A stretch of DNA of 64,000 nucleotides, from the NCBI GenBank assembly GCA_036924085.1, contig JAVGWX010000009.1:58072331-58136330 (forward strand), in the 5' to 3' direction. This document shows positions 44,821 through 55,599 of this stretch, piece after piece. Position 1 is the stretch's first letter, and each line of letters opens with the position of its first letter. Position numbers and translations under genes: made by a program. Under the pieces are notes generated by a model. The model did not search any database, was not told where the DNA came from, and was given only the letters and a program-made list of their open reading frames with translations. The stretch comes from Ariolimax columbianus (Eukaryota > Mollusca > Gastropoda > Stylommatophora > Arionidae).

Positions 44821-45062
44821 GCATGTCATTTGCAAAACGTCGCTCTCGTGACAGCCGATCTGTTAGACACTCAATCCCTGACCAGCTCTCCCGCCTCTGC
44901 CACTGCTAATCCCAGAGCCGCTGTAATAGTCCTTGTCCATCTTTTCCTCGGTCTGCCTATGTCTCTTATTCCAGGTATCACACACTCCAGTATATTTCGG
45001 TGTAAGTCATTGTGGTGTTTGATGTGGCCGAAGTCTGTTAATTTCAATATTTCATTCAAGTA
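44821..45062 (-). pseudogene. LINE ORF2 C-terminal relic nested in the hAT element
   Basis: The minus strand reads LTDFGHIKHHNDLHRNILEC, VIPGIRDIGRPRKRWTRTIT and AALGLAVAEAGELVRD. This is the LFGHVxRHxxLxxxILEG...GRPRxRWxDDI...AeagxLvRDR end of RTE-like ORF2. It lies between hAT-derived segments. Confidence 0.8.
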
Positions 45063-45065
45063 AAG

Positions 45066-45266
45066 TTAGTACCAAATATGTAACTGCTTCTTTGCTAGAA
45101 TATTTGATAACCGTGGCTGCAGCCTTGTTTCTAAGAGACGCAGCGCTACACTGGCATGCACTCGGCTTCTATGTTTAGTATTGATCACTGGCAGGGCTGA
45201 AGAAGTTTTCTCGTTATAAATCGGTAGTCGAATATACGGCCAACAAGTTAAAATAAATGAGTTCAC
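45066..45266 (-). pseudogene. hAT transposase C-terminal relic
   Basis: The minus strand ends INTKHRSRVHASVALRLLET and RLQPRLSNILAKKQLHIWY before a stop. This resembles the end of ZBED/hAT transposases (TKYRxRLxVExxLRLxLxxixPxixxLvxkkQxHxSH). It supports the hAT assignment independently of the terminal sequences. The rest of the transposase is missing. Confidence 0.65.
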
Positions 45267-45339
45267 ATCAAGACGAACTTCGCAGTTAAGAGACTAGGTC
45301 CAAATAACTTTATCCCGGACCGGCAGTTGGGATACACTG

Positions 45340-45743
45340 GTTTATACTTTCTACCATGAGCTTTATATTTCGAAGTTAATTGTGATCATATATCCTGGAT
45401 TGACTGAGTTGATGATAACTAGATTGCTGTATTATCAATTTGTATGTGTTGTTGTTTTGCGTGCACTATCATAACGATTTATTGTTTAAGCCATGCTTGA
45501 TATGCATGGAATTGTCTCGGGGAACCATATATATGTGACATTGCAATTGATTTTTCCGGATGTTCGCAGCGCAACGTCAAATTAGCACATAATCTATAGG
45601 TTAGTAAATCTCGCGTCTAGCTCAGAGATTTTTTGGTCGCAGTTTCTGTGATGTAAGGTTAATAGTGTGCATGGCGTTTCTCAAGTAAGGCGATGATAAT
45701 GACAGTGCTGTAATACACTTGTGTCGGAGATGAAGTGTTGGAG
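45340..45743. other. No feature recognised
   Basis: No motif or repeat partner seen. Confidence 0.3.
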
Positions 45744-45936
45744 CAGTGGTTCTCAACTTTTTTTGTTCTTCATTCTCATCTTACACATTTGTTCAGAATA
45801 TCATTGCCACCTTCTCAAGATAGGCCAGCTCAAAATGTCATCACACGTTGCTAAATAGTGGTCCCAATCTCCCCTCACCTCCTTATGCCCTAAATTTCAA
45901 CGTTGGTGGGGTTACTCCTCTTGTTGAGAACCCCAG
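45744..45936. mobile_element. hAT-like MITE
   Basis: CAGTGGTTCTCAAC at the left and, reversed, CTGGGGTTCTCAAC at the right form an imperfect 14-bp inverted repeat around 193 bp. These ends are typical of non-autonomous hAT elements. Flanking 8-mers agree at only four positions, so the duplication is eroded or absent. Confidence 0.65.
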
Positions 45937-45986
45937 TATAAGGGGCTTTATTCTACTAGGTCTCAGACTTTAATATGAGGTGTATG

Positions 45987-46112
45987 GTTTCCTTGTCCTG
46001 GCCATCACGCCTACCATCATGTGCCCAATGTTTGGCAGTGGGCGTTTCCTTGTCCTGGCCATCACGCCTACCATCATGTGCCCAATGTTTGGCAGTGTGC
46101 GTTTCCTTGTCG
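45987..46112. repeat. 57-bp tandem repeat, two units
   Basis: GTTTCCTTGTCCTGGCCATC starts at 45987 and 46044, and a partial third unit starts at 46101. Confidence 0.93.
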
Positions 46113-46239
46113 GTCGCCCTTAACTTGACATCCAGCAGGTTTGGTGATCTGGTTCTTGTATTCCTCCACAATCGCATGTCTTGTCATCCGTGTGTTGTCA
46201 TTTCCTTATGTTATTCATGCATCGAGACCCACCAGTCCA

Positions 46240-46435
46240 GATTCCGTTTAGTGACCTCCGTCTTACGTAAGGCAATGGTGACCAGACGCAGGTTCCACCC
46301 AGAGTCCATTTAGTGACCTCCGTGTTACGTACGGCAATGGTGTCCAGACGCAGGTTCCACCCGGAGTCCATTTAGTGACGCCCGTGTTACGTAAAGCAAT
46401 GGTGTCCAGACGCAGGTTCCACCCTGAGTTCGACC
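46240..46435. repeat. 62-bp tandem repeat, three units
   Basis: TTTAGTGACCTCCGTGTTAC-type sequence at 46247, 46309 and 46371. Confidence 0.93.
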
Positions 46436-46439
46436 TGCG

Positions 46440-47410
46440 AGAGACCTGCGTCAATTTATTATATATTTCGTTTCTGCGTTTTCCGGAACTAGTCTGTAGG
46501 GAATGTGTTGACTGTAAGAAACCTCGTCCAACAATATTACTCGTTCATTGTTTTATATTTACTGGAATCCAGGCTGTCAGCCAGGCAGATTAATGTCAGA
46601 TAACCAAACAGCTATTCTGTTCTACAAATCTAACTTGTCCCCCTTTGAAGGTGCCGTCCCATACCTTGTTTGTTTGCCGTTGGTACTTTCATTTGGATAT
46701 TAGTAGTACGTTTAAGGGTGGTTTCCTTCGTACGTGTCACTAGGCGTGGAAACGGTGCAGCTCCAGGGTGCCCGGCCTAAAGTTTTGTTATTCCTGTGAA
46801 CGTCTAGCCTACCCAACAGTAAAGACTTGCACACTGCGCTTATCAGTGATCGGTGATTCGGTTTCTAACAGCTGAAGGATGTCGACCAGTTGACATGAAT
46901 CGCAGAATACAGGCAGTGTACGGTGTTAGAATCCGAATCACCGTTTGCTGATCAACTCTGGGCGGATTCCGTATCACACCCGCCATGTTTTCAATGGTCG
47001 ACTGAGTCGGAGGATAATGGAATTTTGCAAACTTGACGGTTGGTGTGTGCTGTTTACATCAGAAGGGACGTCATCATGCGCATCGTACGTATGTTCTCTT
47101 GGTGCAGTTAGGTCAGGTTTCATATGAACACATCTCGTATGTCAACATCGAATGTTGAAGATAATACAATTTGCGAGATCTCCTGCAGTGTTCAAATAAT
47201 TATATTAATGAAATGAAATATGTATTAACAATGCTGGCGATCTGCTTATATTGATGCAATATACAGTGTTGGTTACATAGAAATAAACAATAATACTTGT
47301 TCAGTATCGTTTATTATTAGTACATTGGTGATAATGTTATTTGCTTTTTCTGAATGTCGCTCGCCGTCCATTTAATGACGTGGTTTCCGGCTTATGTCCA
47401 GGACAAGAAT
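46440..47410. other. No feature recognised
   Basis: About 1 kb without motif or repeat partner. Confidence 0.35.
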
Positions 47411-47411
47411 T

Positions 47412-47840
47412 TCAACCACTGTTTGGGAGATGGTTGCAAGCCAATGCGAATGAGATTGCTACATACCCCTGTCCAGGGCATAGTTGATGGACCATGTCCG
47501 TGAGATTGTTTCTGGTCCCTGTCCAGGAGATGGATGTCGACCGCTGACTGTTCGGGAGATGATTGCTAGCCCATGACATGGCCACAAGTCCTTGTCCAGG
47601 TGGTACATGATGGACCATGATGTCCAAGAGATGATTGGTGAACCCTGTTAAGGGGATAGTTGGTTGACCATGATGTCCAAGAGATGATTGGTGAACCCTG
47701 TCCAGGTGATAGTTGATGGGCTATGATGTCCAAGAGATGATTGGTGAACCCTGTCCAGGTGATAGTTAATGGTCTCAGATGTCCAAGAGATGATTGGTGA
47801 ACCCTACCCAGGAGATGGTTGCAATCGTCAGTCTGTGGGG
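47412..47840. repeat. ~53-bp tandem repeat, four good and several degenerate units
   Basis: ATGTCCAAGAGATGATTGGTG recurs at about 47620, 47669, 47723 and 47779. Related but decayed GTCCAGGAGATGG units extend to 47410. Confidence 0.9.
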
Positions 47841-48268
47841 TGGTTACAAATGTCCATGCCTAGGATATAGTTGTCGATCTCTGACCCGCTGCCGGTTTCC
47901 GACCCTGCTCTGCGTTACCGCTGCGCCGAATAGTTATGATGTTGATCTAGAGAACAAAGACTTTTGATTTTAGCTCATAAACCGGAAACCTCTGGATGTC
48001 TTTGACAGATCAGTTAGAGGGGTGTATGGCTGCCTTCATCTTAAACCTGATGTGCTCTTATTCCCTCCGACCATGCGAATTGTTTCTAAACTGTGCATAT
48101 TCGAGTTATTACCAGAGATGCAACAGTGAATATTGACTCTGCTGAAGGGCTATCAGACTGCTCATTCACAATCACCAATACTATAATATCGTGTTCACTT
48201 TGTTTGATGTTCTGAACTGCCGCATTTGCTATATTCGATCGATACTCTTCAATTTACCCAGATGTCGT
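47841..48268. other. No feature recognised
   Basis: No motif or repeat partner seen. Confidence 0.3.
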
Positions 48269-48269
48269 T

Positions 48270-48590
48270 TACGAATGCCCACAATGAGTAGGTTTACTCT
48301 TGTTTGCGCACTAAAAACGACGTTAAGTGGCGGGTTACAGTAGCTTTCTTCACATCCTGACAGTGCTGATGACGGTGGACCGGGGTCCTCCAGGCGGTTT
48401 TGCTATGCTTGGATTCATCTGCGTGTCGCTCACTACTACGGGGATCGCGTGGATCCCTCACCCTTAGGCAGGCTGCTATGAAAACAGCCCGTTTCCATGG
48501 AGAACTATGAGGAAACCGAGGTGAGGGTCTTGGCCAGTATATTGTGCCTGCACCAGACGTTAGTCTTCCCTCCCCCCGCCCCCTCCTACA
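48270..48590 (-). repeat. Dispersed repeat family R1, reverse copy
   Basis: CCACAATGAGTAGGTTTACTC, GGCGGGTTACAGTAGCTTTC, GACCGGGGTCCTCCAGGCGG and GTGTCGCTCACTACTACGGG match 18640-18960 in reverse complement. This is among the clearest copies. Confidence 0.8.
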
Positions 48591-48999
48591 GCAGATGTAA
48601 ATGTGTACTTATTGTCTGGGAATAAAAGGCAGCAAGGAAGGGAAATGACTACCACCCGACCATAAGAAAATTTAAACCGAGACCTAGTGCAAAGCAGCCT
48701 CTAACACTCCATCATATTTAATGGCACTGCGCTACTGGGGTTTCTTGCTGTGGAGAATGCAATAGAAACACTGCACCCTACTCTGAATGTCATCAAAGAC
48801 TACTACGTAGAATAGTGCATGTAGCTAGCAACCTCATCATGTAAAAATTAGTGAAAATAGACACCATTTTCACAATAACGAATGACTGATTTGATAGAGT
48901 CGTGGGGAAGACTAACTAGTAGTGGCCCTGTGTTGATAAAGGTCACTCTGGCTGTTACAGACTTCCCTGGATGTATGAGAGCTTGCGCTTCACATGCAT
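48591..48999. other. No feature recognised
   Basis: No motif seen. Confidence 0.3.
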
Positions 49000-49000
49000 G

Positions 49001-49575
49001 ACCTGGTTGAGGCCTCTGATTACACTCTGAGAAGTAGAAGCCCTGGTTGATTCCTCTGATTACACTCTGGGAAGTAAAAGCCCTGGTTGATTCCTCTGAT
49101 TACACTCTGGGAAGTAGAAGCCCTGGTTGATTCCTCTGATTACACTCTGGGATGTAGAAGCCCTGGTTGATTCCTCTGATTACACTCTGAGAAGTAGAAG
49201 CCCTGGTTGAGGCCTCTGATTACACTCTGGGATGTAGAAGCCCTGGTTGATTCCTCTGATTACACTATGGGATGTAGAAGCCCTGGTTGAGGCCTCTAAT
49301 TACACTCTGGGATGTAGAAGCCCTGGTTGATTCCTCTGATTACACTCTGGGATGTAGAAGCCCTGGTTGAGGCCTCTGATTACACTCTGGGATGTAGAAG
49401 CCCTGGTTGATTCCTCTGATTACACTCTGGGATGTAGAAGCCCTGGTTGATTCCTCTGATTACACTCTGGGATGTAGAAGCCCTGGTTGATTCCTCTGAT
49501 TACACTCTGGGATGTAGAAGCCCTGGTTGAGGCTTCTGATTACACCCTGGGAAGTATAAGCCCTGGTTGATTACT
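49001..49575. repeat. 40-bp tandem repeat, 14 units
   Basis: CCTGGTTGA anchors fall every 40 bp from about 49002 to 49562 with no length change. Units mix two variants, TTCCTCTGAT and GGCCTCTGAT, and two endings, GGGATGTAG and GGGAAGTAG. Confidence 0.97.
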
Positions 49576-49706
49576 CCAATGAATACCAATGAGCTTGTGA
49601 AGCTGTCAGTCCATGTGTATATGCTGTACATGTTCTATAGACGCAACACATTGTTACAACAGGAAACAATACTGGTATCACATAGCATATATCGGGTGTG
49701 TGTTTC

Positions 49707-49845
49707 TAAACAAAATAAGTGAACTATGCTTTTCTTGAATGCTGATCTATGTGTACATTGTCGCATTTGAAGATCGTGCGAAACAAGAGTCTGTAGAAGA
49801 CACGCTGTAAGTTGTTCGTCTATTACAATTTAGTTGATCGGGTTC
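49707..49845 (-). pseudogene. GPCR paralogue relic, 3' end only
   Basis: Read on the minus strand, this aligns with the end of the intact GPCR at about three quarters identity by eye. AACCCGATCAACTAAATTGT corresponds to the NPVIYTV codons, with a TAA stop where the motif's tyrosine should be. AGACTCTTGTTTCGCACGAT, TTCAAATGCGACAATGTA and GATCAGCATTCAAGAAAAG correspond to the C-tail. A small indel shifts the frame after the DNV codons. Upstream TM segments are absent; CT-rich sequence takes their place. Confidence 0.8.
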
Positions 49846-49849
49846 ATTT

Positions 49850-50345
49850 CGCTCTCAGTATAGCTTTCTGTTTTCTCTCTCATAATTGCTCTTCTCTATT
49901 TCTCTCTCTCTCTGCCTGTCTCATCTATTAATCATTCTCTCTCTCTCTCTTATTTCACTTTGTCGCAAATTGTCAAGTCTTGTTATCTCTCAATTGTCTT
50001 TTAGTATCAGTTTAGTCTTATTACATTGTGTCCGTTCGTCAATATATCGACTTGTTTTCTCCCTATAGCATTTCTTTCATTTATTTCGCTTATTAGGTCT
50101 CAAAGTCTCTTCTGTCTCAACGCATTCTCTCTAACTCTCTTTCAAAATATTGTTTTTTCACAATTTTTCTTTCTCTCTTTCTTTCTTTCTCTCTTTCTCC
50201 CTCTCTGTTTCTCTCTCTTACTTTTTTTTCTCGTCTATATCTCAACTACGTTTCTTGCTATCTCTATTTTCGTTTCTCCCGTAACCCTTGTTTCATTATC
50301 TCTGTTCTCATATCGTATCTACCCGTTTGCCGAATTGTGACAATA
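49850..50345. repeat. CT-rich low-complexity tract
   Basis: Irregular CTCTCT and TTTCTTTC sequence downstream of the GPCR stop. An AATAAA on the minus strand (TTTATT, 50080-50085) could serve as its polyadenylation signal. Confidence 0.75.
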
Positions 50346-50465
50346 ATAAGTTCCCGTTATGGTGTCATGGTCATGCAATCGTTCTGCACGCAGACAATGT
50401 GGATACCGTCTTTAAGTCATTAACAAGTTGTTTGAACGACGAATTATGCCGATATCGCAGGCCAT

Positions 50466-51114
50466 TTAAGGGTTTGTTTTACCATTCTTGACGGAAATAA
50501 GCGAGCTCTGTCTTTCCTGAATACTGATCTCTGCTACATTGTCCGACTTGAAGATCTTACATAACAAGAGTCTGTGATAAGCACGCTGGAAATTGGTGTC
50601 CATCACCGTGTAGATGACCGGGTTGAGACCGTACATTGCCCAGGTTAGGAATGGAGCCCAAATATGGGGCATCGGGTATTTCAGCTTGGAGTCAACCGTG
50701 TTGATTGTGAAGTACGGAGTAGTGCCCAGCATGAATCCAAAAAAGATGAGAGCCATCATGCCTGTAAGCCTGAAGGACTCTCGCCTCGCACGTTGCTTAC
50801 GGTACTGGCTTCCACGGGATGCCCTCTTTCGGGAGCTGAAGACCACGCAGCCTATGCGAGCGTAGCACACGCAGATGAGGATGCATGGTACAAGGTAGCC
50901 GGTTGTTATTGTGGTGATCTTGTGGGACTTTCCAATCGCGACACTGAAGGTGCACTGTAGGATACGTTCCTCAAAGGCGAATGCTCCCCACCAGCCAACA
51001 AGTGGAGTCAAGATGAAGACAAACGGTAAAGCCCAGCAGATAATACAAGCAGATACAAACCATGAGGGCTGTGAGTAACGTGTGTAGCTCTGTGGATGTA
51101 CCACGTGCAGGAAC
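50466..51114 (-). CDS. Rhodopsin-like GPCR, exon 2 (residues 142-357)
   Basis: The acceptor TTCCAG ends at 51115. The first base completes the Arg codon of exon 1, giving YRFLHVVHP across the junction. The exon encodes TM4 (about residues 158-182, with CWALPF), an extracellular loop 2 with WWGAFAF and Cys195, TM5 (209-233), a basic third intracellular loop (RKRASRGSQYRKQRARR), TM6 (256-280) and TM7 (292-313, with NPVIY at 306-310). A 44-residue C-tail follows. TM6 has GTTP instead of the usual CWxP. Overall style recalls the invertebrate moody/Tre1 and vertebrate GPR84/melatonin-like receptors. The ligand is unknown. Confidence 0.93.
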
Positions 51115-52364
51115 CTGGAAACAGATCAATATTGTTGCTTTCTTTATTTCAAAATATATTCAACAGTGTTTGTATTAGAAATGCGTAGTAAAGGATAAAG
51201 TATATTCGTTATGGCATATGCCTACGCCTGAGTGGACCATGGTTTAACAGAATAGGACCACTGCTTACTTGGAAGCATGTCGTAAGAGGTGGACTAAGGA
51301 AGGCTGTGCTTGGGGTTAGGAAATCGTTATGGAAAAACAATTGCTACTGAAACCACACTCTAAGTAACTAGATTCAGGCTTCTCTAAGAGCCGGTTAAAT
51401 TAAACCAAATGTAGAGTTGTACCCAGACTTTACCAAATGTAGTGTTGCACCCTAGCTCTACCAAATGTAGGGCTGTACTCAAGATCTACCAAATGTAGTG
51501 TTGTAATCATGTTGAATTACATGTATTGGTGTACCAAAACTTCATCAATTGGTAAGAAGGGAACACATAGTGCCAGTTATTACCAACAATGGATTGATTT
51601 TTATTTCTTATGTTTACGTTTACTTTTTGCGTCGCTTACGTATTTCAAAGGTTAAACAATGTTATTGTATATTTTATTGTTTTCTTTAAACATTTGACAC
51701 TAACACACATGCAGTCTAATAACAAGGCACACATATATTTTAAAATTACGGCGCATATATAGAATGTCAGCAAGCGACACGCGCATACATATCTACAGAA
51801 CGGCTCACTGAAATACAAACACATGAACGTATATACTCACAATATAAAAGTGTGTCTACAAAAGATCGCATACATCAACACGTTGACATGAACAAAACAA
51901 TGCACGAATATATAATGTCATACATTGGCACACATTCATCTAGACAAAACAGTGCGCAAAACATATCCTCACAAGCCACGCACACATACACACACGTACA
52001 CAACTGCACAAAACGCAATGTTTACCAGGAAGACACGCACACACGAACAAAGCATTGGACTAAAACATAATGCCAGCAAGCGACACTCACACACACGCAT
52101 GCACAAAGAACTGCACCGGGACATCATATCATAACGTCACAGAGGTACACATTCTCACACATATACATAAAGCACTACCCTCAGACACTATCTCATAAAG
52201 TCACACGCACACACGCACGCACGCTCATATATATATATACTAGTGCATGTGGACACAACTTCACACACATACATACTACACCAAGACGCAATCTCTTAAA
52301 GTCACGCACATGCGCATATATACAAAATAATTAATGTACACAGTACAAATTGTGTGTCACCCAC
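51115..52364 (-). other. GPCR intron, phase 2, 1250 bp
   Basis: Donor is ACAG|GTGGGT (minus strand, cut after 52365) and acceptor is TTTCCAG|GTT (51115). The intron contains a 28-bp four-unit repeat, a recurring GCATGTCGTAAGAGG phrase at 51282, and a CA-rich tract at about 51700-52320. Confidence 0.9.
51400..51512. repeat. 28-bp tandem repeat, four units, in the GPCR intron
   Basis: ACCAAATGTAG recurs at 51404, 51432, 51460 and 51488, exactly 28 bp apart, with a diverged spacer in each unit. Confidence 0.93.
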
Positions 52365-52789
52365 CTGTAGAAGGCTATACAGCTCAACAGAAGCATGTTT
52401 ACCCCAATCATCCAAGTCCGCAGAGCCGCCTGAAGTTCGCACATAATGTCACTCAAGGTCCATGCTCTGTTGTAGAAGGCCATGGCCTGAAGAGGCAGCA
52501 CAATGATACAGTAGACCGCATCAGCAAAACTGAGGTTGCAGATGAGAATACTGTTGATATTATTTCGTAGGCGGCTGCTTAAAATGGCGAGGACAGTTAG
52601 GATGTTTCCAACTGCGCCGAAAAATGCCAGGACAATTGTGACCCAGGTGGCAGTTTCGAAGACCGCGTCTGAGTAACATGTTATTCCGTAGCAAGGTTTT
52701 GCACCAGTGGTTAAGTTAGTGTCCATATCTATCGGGGGTAAGTTCTTGTTGTTATTAGTAAAGGCTTGTGGCAACTCCAGGACTGACAT
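52365..52789 (-). CDS. Rhodopsin-like GPCR, exon 1 (residues 1-142)
   Basis: The ATG at 52789 is the first in frame; a TGA lies upstream in the same frame (about 30 bp). The N-terminus is about 45 residues with one N-glycosylation site (NLT, 25-27) and no signal peptide. TM1 is about 46-70 with the conserved Asn62 (GN). TM2 is about 80-104 with LSFAD holding the sodium-site Asp90. TM3 is about 114-140 with Cys117, which should pair with Cys195. The DRY motif is replaced by YRF (141-143), split by the intron. The whole receptor is 357 residues, normal for class A. The gene appears intact and is probably functional. Confidence 0.94.
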
Positions 52790-53479
52790 CGTGGGGGCGT
52801 ATGTCCAACGACAGCAGGCGATTCAAATATAGACCTTTGATAAAGGATGTATAATCCGCCGATTTCCTTAACTCACAGGTTTCTTGCAGGGAGATGAGTT
52901 TATCACTTGGATGCATGTGCTTTGACGCCGAATCATCTAACACTTTACGTTTGTTTGTTATTCTGTTGTGTATGTTTTCCGAGATGTTAAAATATGATTA
53001 TCCGTGCGATTGCTCTCACTACTTTGTTCATATACGGCGTTTATAACCTTGACATGTCCCCGCACTCGGCGTTCTTTGACAGAACACACTGACCATGTTT
53101 GGTATACACTAATGTAGGCTCTCTGGTTTATATGACCTTGACATCACATTGTGTGAAATATTGATAACTTGAATTGTTGATGTAGATTCTGTCGTTTACC
53201 CGAGCAATATCAGACTATCATCCATCCACTGTGTTGATCCGAATTGTCCTCCTGTACTAGTCTATGCAGTTCTGTAAATACAAGAAAATAAACATTGTGC
53301 ATTATTGCAAAATTATTGTAGTTTAAAGACTTGCAAGTAAAGTGTATGACTGATGTAGTGAGTGAAGTTCTGAAAGCAACAATTTGTAGCAACAAAGTGA
53401 GCATTGCGTCGGAAAGAAACATCAGTCAGAAATATCAATTAAGTGAATCGATCTTAGTCTCTCTCGTGGAACTGATTTA
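52790..53479. other. GPCR 5' flank; no further exon recognised
   Basis: No clear TATA box or upstream coding exon on the minus strand. A non-coding first exon cannot be excluded. Confidence 0.4.
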
Positions 53480-53905
53480 AATAAGCATCTAGAGCTCAGT
53501 TACTCAACTTAACGTATTTATGCTGTTTAGAAGACTCTACAGAGTCTGGGTACAGCCAAGTTCATTTACATTTCCTTGGTCTAAAAGCTATGCGCATCAA
53601 ATATATTCTTAAATACATGAATTGCTCTCTCCGACGTTACTTTCTGTGACAATGCATTCCAAGTATTCACCACTCTCTGACTAAAAACATATTTCCTGAT
53701 ATCCAATCTGGGCCTTTCTTTGGTTAATTTGTAGCTGTGATCTCTTGTTCTTGTAGGTGGTTGTATTTTGAAATAAACTTGCTATAGTCTAATTTATCCT
53801 TACTATTTATTATCTTATAGACATGTATTAAGTCACCTTGAATTCTTCTCTTTTATAGACACCATAGGCCGGTTTTTCTGAGTCTTTGCTCATAACTGTC
53901 GTTCT
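53480..53905 (-). pseudogene. LINE ORF2 3' end relic, same family as 3015-3530
   Basis: On the minus strand, broken frames give a RRIQGDLIHVYKIINS-type piece, a NHxLQEQExTATNQR-like piece, ARLDIRKYVFSQRVVNTWNA and SAIHxFKNRFD-like sequence. This is the familiar end of CR1/L2-like ORF2. The distal ~160 bp match 3030-3190 at the DNA level. Confidence 0.75.
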
Positions 53906-54619
53906 GAAATTCCACTATCAGCTATATGCCACTTCATATAATATCAATCCTTAGTTTGAACATATTATTCGACTAATGATATCACCGGAAAATGTTCATT
54001 ATTGTTTAGCAAGCTACACATGGAGATCGTGACTAGGTGTCAGAAAGCATCTACTGTGCCGTATTAGCTGGCCCCGCTCACGTGTATCCGACAAGAGATC
54101 AGAAGCTGAAATGAAGTGTTTGGGGAAGGACATGAGTGCTACCAGGAACAGTGTTACCAGGAAAGACATACTCCCGAAACAAGGATATTCAATGTCAGGT
54201 CGGCACCGCGCCGTGTGCAGAGTGCATTGCCAGGCCAGAATAAGCTAGCTCGATCATATCATGGGAATAGATTTTCAACACGTTCCTCTGGTGGCTTACA
54301 ATTCTGCTAGATTTGACTGGAGAGTATGAGGTCGCCGCGAGAATGATAGTGTCATTAGAGTGATTGTGCAACAACATGGCTCACAACCGCCGGCATAACG
54401 CACTTGCCGCAGGAAAGACGACTAAATCTCCTCAGATAGATCAATGACATAAATGGAAAGAAAACTTACTGCTCAATACTGATATAATATTTTCAACATT
54501 TTATAAAGTGGTTACCGAACCGAATTAAATACATAAGGGAGCCGGCCAATGGTCGGCGAGTAGTAATCTCATCCTCAGATCGCAATTGAACACATCCGCG
54601 TTAGAAAGTTCAAACACAA
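53906..54619. other. No feature recognised
   Basis: No motif or repeat partner seen. Confidence 0.3.
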
Positions 54620-54705
54620 GATATAGTTCATCATTTCTCAGCGACATCCGGATTCGAACTACTCTCAATACATCTGCATCATTGTGCAACGGGGAGTATA
54701 AAAGT
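54620..54705 (-). repeat. tRNA-like SINE head, fragment
   Basis: The reverse complement has GTTGCACAATGATGCAG, then GTAGTTCGAATCCGG, a good B box with A-box-like spacing. The rest is not alignable to S1-S4. Confidence 0.4.
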
Positions 54706-54909
54706 AACCGTAATATGCTTCTTTGAACATAATATTACCATATCAACTGCCATCGGATAGTAAGTGTGTGGTACTTCCATTTACTAAGTTTACTGCTTTT
54801 TTAAGAGAGATAACCAATTATTGTTTTTGCTGCTTTGTCTTTCGTAATTATTAGGTAACCATTTACAGCTTGGTAGACTGAAACATATCTAAACGTGAAA
54901 CGAATAGAA
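54706..54909. other. Possible S3 fragment
   Basis: CAGCTTGGTAGACTGAAAC near 54867 weakly resembles the S3 core-head junction. Otherwise unassigned. Confidence 0.25.
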
Positions 54910-55530
54910 AACGCTTTGGTTACTATTTACTCGGACGCACTTGGTACAGGAATACACAAATAGCAATACAAAACACCGAAGGAGAAGAAATGTTGCTGGA
55001 AATCTGATCCAGGCTTAACACAATTTTAAAAACCTGAATAGGAGCTCTTAAGTGGCTGCAGTCCCATTGTGGAACCATAGGGAACGAGAGAGCTGATGTC
55101 TTGTCTAAAGCAGGTGGCAAGATGGAGCAACTCATCCACACATTGTCTTACCGAGAGGCAGAAACTGTCATCCACAAGCAGGATAACTCAAAATTGAAGA
55201 AAGCCATAGATGTGACCAATAGACCTGACCCAATCCACTAGCTCCAAAGGCAACAACAAACCATCATCGTTCGCCGAGAACAGACCACTGCAGACTATTG
55301 GATCACCTACATCGGCGCAATATATCACACACATGTGACTGCCCATGTGGAACGGGAGTCTAGATCCCTGAACACATCCTACAGAACTGCCCAATATACA
55401 CATACCTTCGATGGCAAACATGGCCAGATGGGGCCGAGGTGATGCAAAAGTTTTTGGACTGCCACTCGTACCTGGACAGGACTGGACTTCGTCCTAAGGA
55501 CGGAACTGCAGATTTAGCATGACCAAAAAA
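54910..55530 (+). pseudogene. LINE ORF2 3' relic: RNase H end and zinc motif
   Basis: In order on the plus strand: a YSDALGTG-like piece (third RNase H aspartate region), LKWLQSHCGTIGNERADVLS (RNase H H...N...D signature; normally VPSHCGIxGNExAD), LSYREAETVIHKQ, and in another frame CDCPCGTGV then IPEHILQNCPIYTYLRW (zinc motif interrupted by TAG). It is a third RNase-H LINE lineage, distinct from those at 31.9 and 37.5 kb. No tail or target-site duplication was identified. Confidence 0.82.
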
Positions 55531-55599
55531 CCTGAACTGAGAAAAAGAAGAGTACGACATTTGAGAACTAGTTCATCTTGGCTTAAAGCGTGTAGCCTA

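Larger units (their letters stand above)
44393..45339 (-). mobile_element. hAT DNA transposon relic
   Basis: The left end CAGCGTTTTCCAACC and the right end (reverse complement CAGTGTATCCCAACTGCCGG) are the eroded CAGxGGTTCCCAAC-type ends of hAT elements. An 8-bp flanking pair, ATTTATAT (44385-44392) and GTTTATAC (45340-45347), agrees at 6 positions, as for an old 8-bp hAT duplication. Inside are a 62-bp tandem array, a nested LINE fragment and a transposase C-terminus on the minus strand. Confidence 0.75.

Noticed and set aside
45987..46435. Coding repeats (57-bp and 62-bp arrays)
   Set aside because: The 62-bp period is not a multiple of three, and no extended frame crosses both arrays.
49001..49575. 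CRISPR-like direct repeats
   Set aside because: Back-to-back 40-bp units with no spacer variety; an ordinary minisatellite.
50026..50340. 104-codon plus-strand hydrophobic frame
   Set aside because: Encoded by a CT-rich low-complexity tract opposite the GPCR 3' region.
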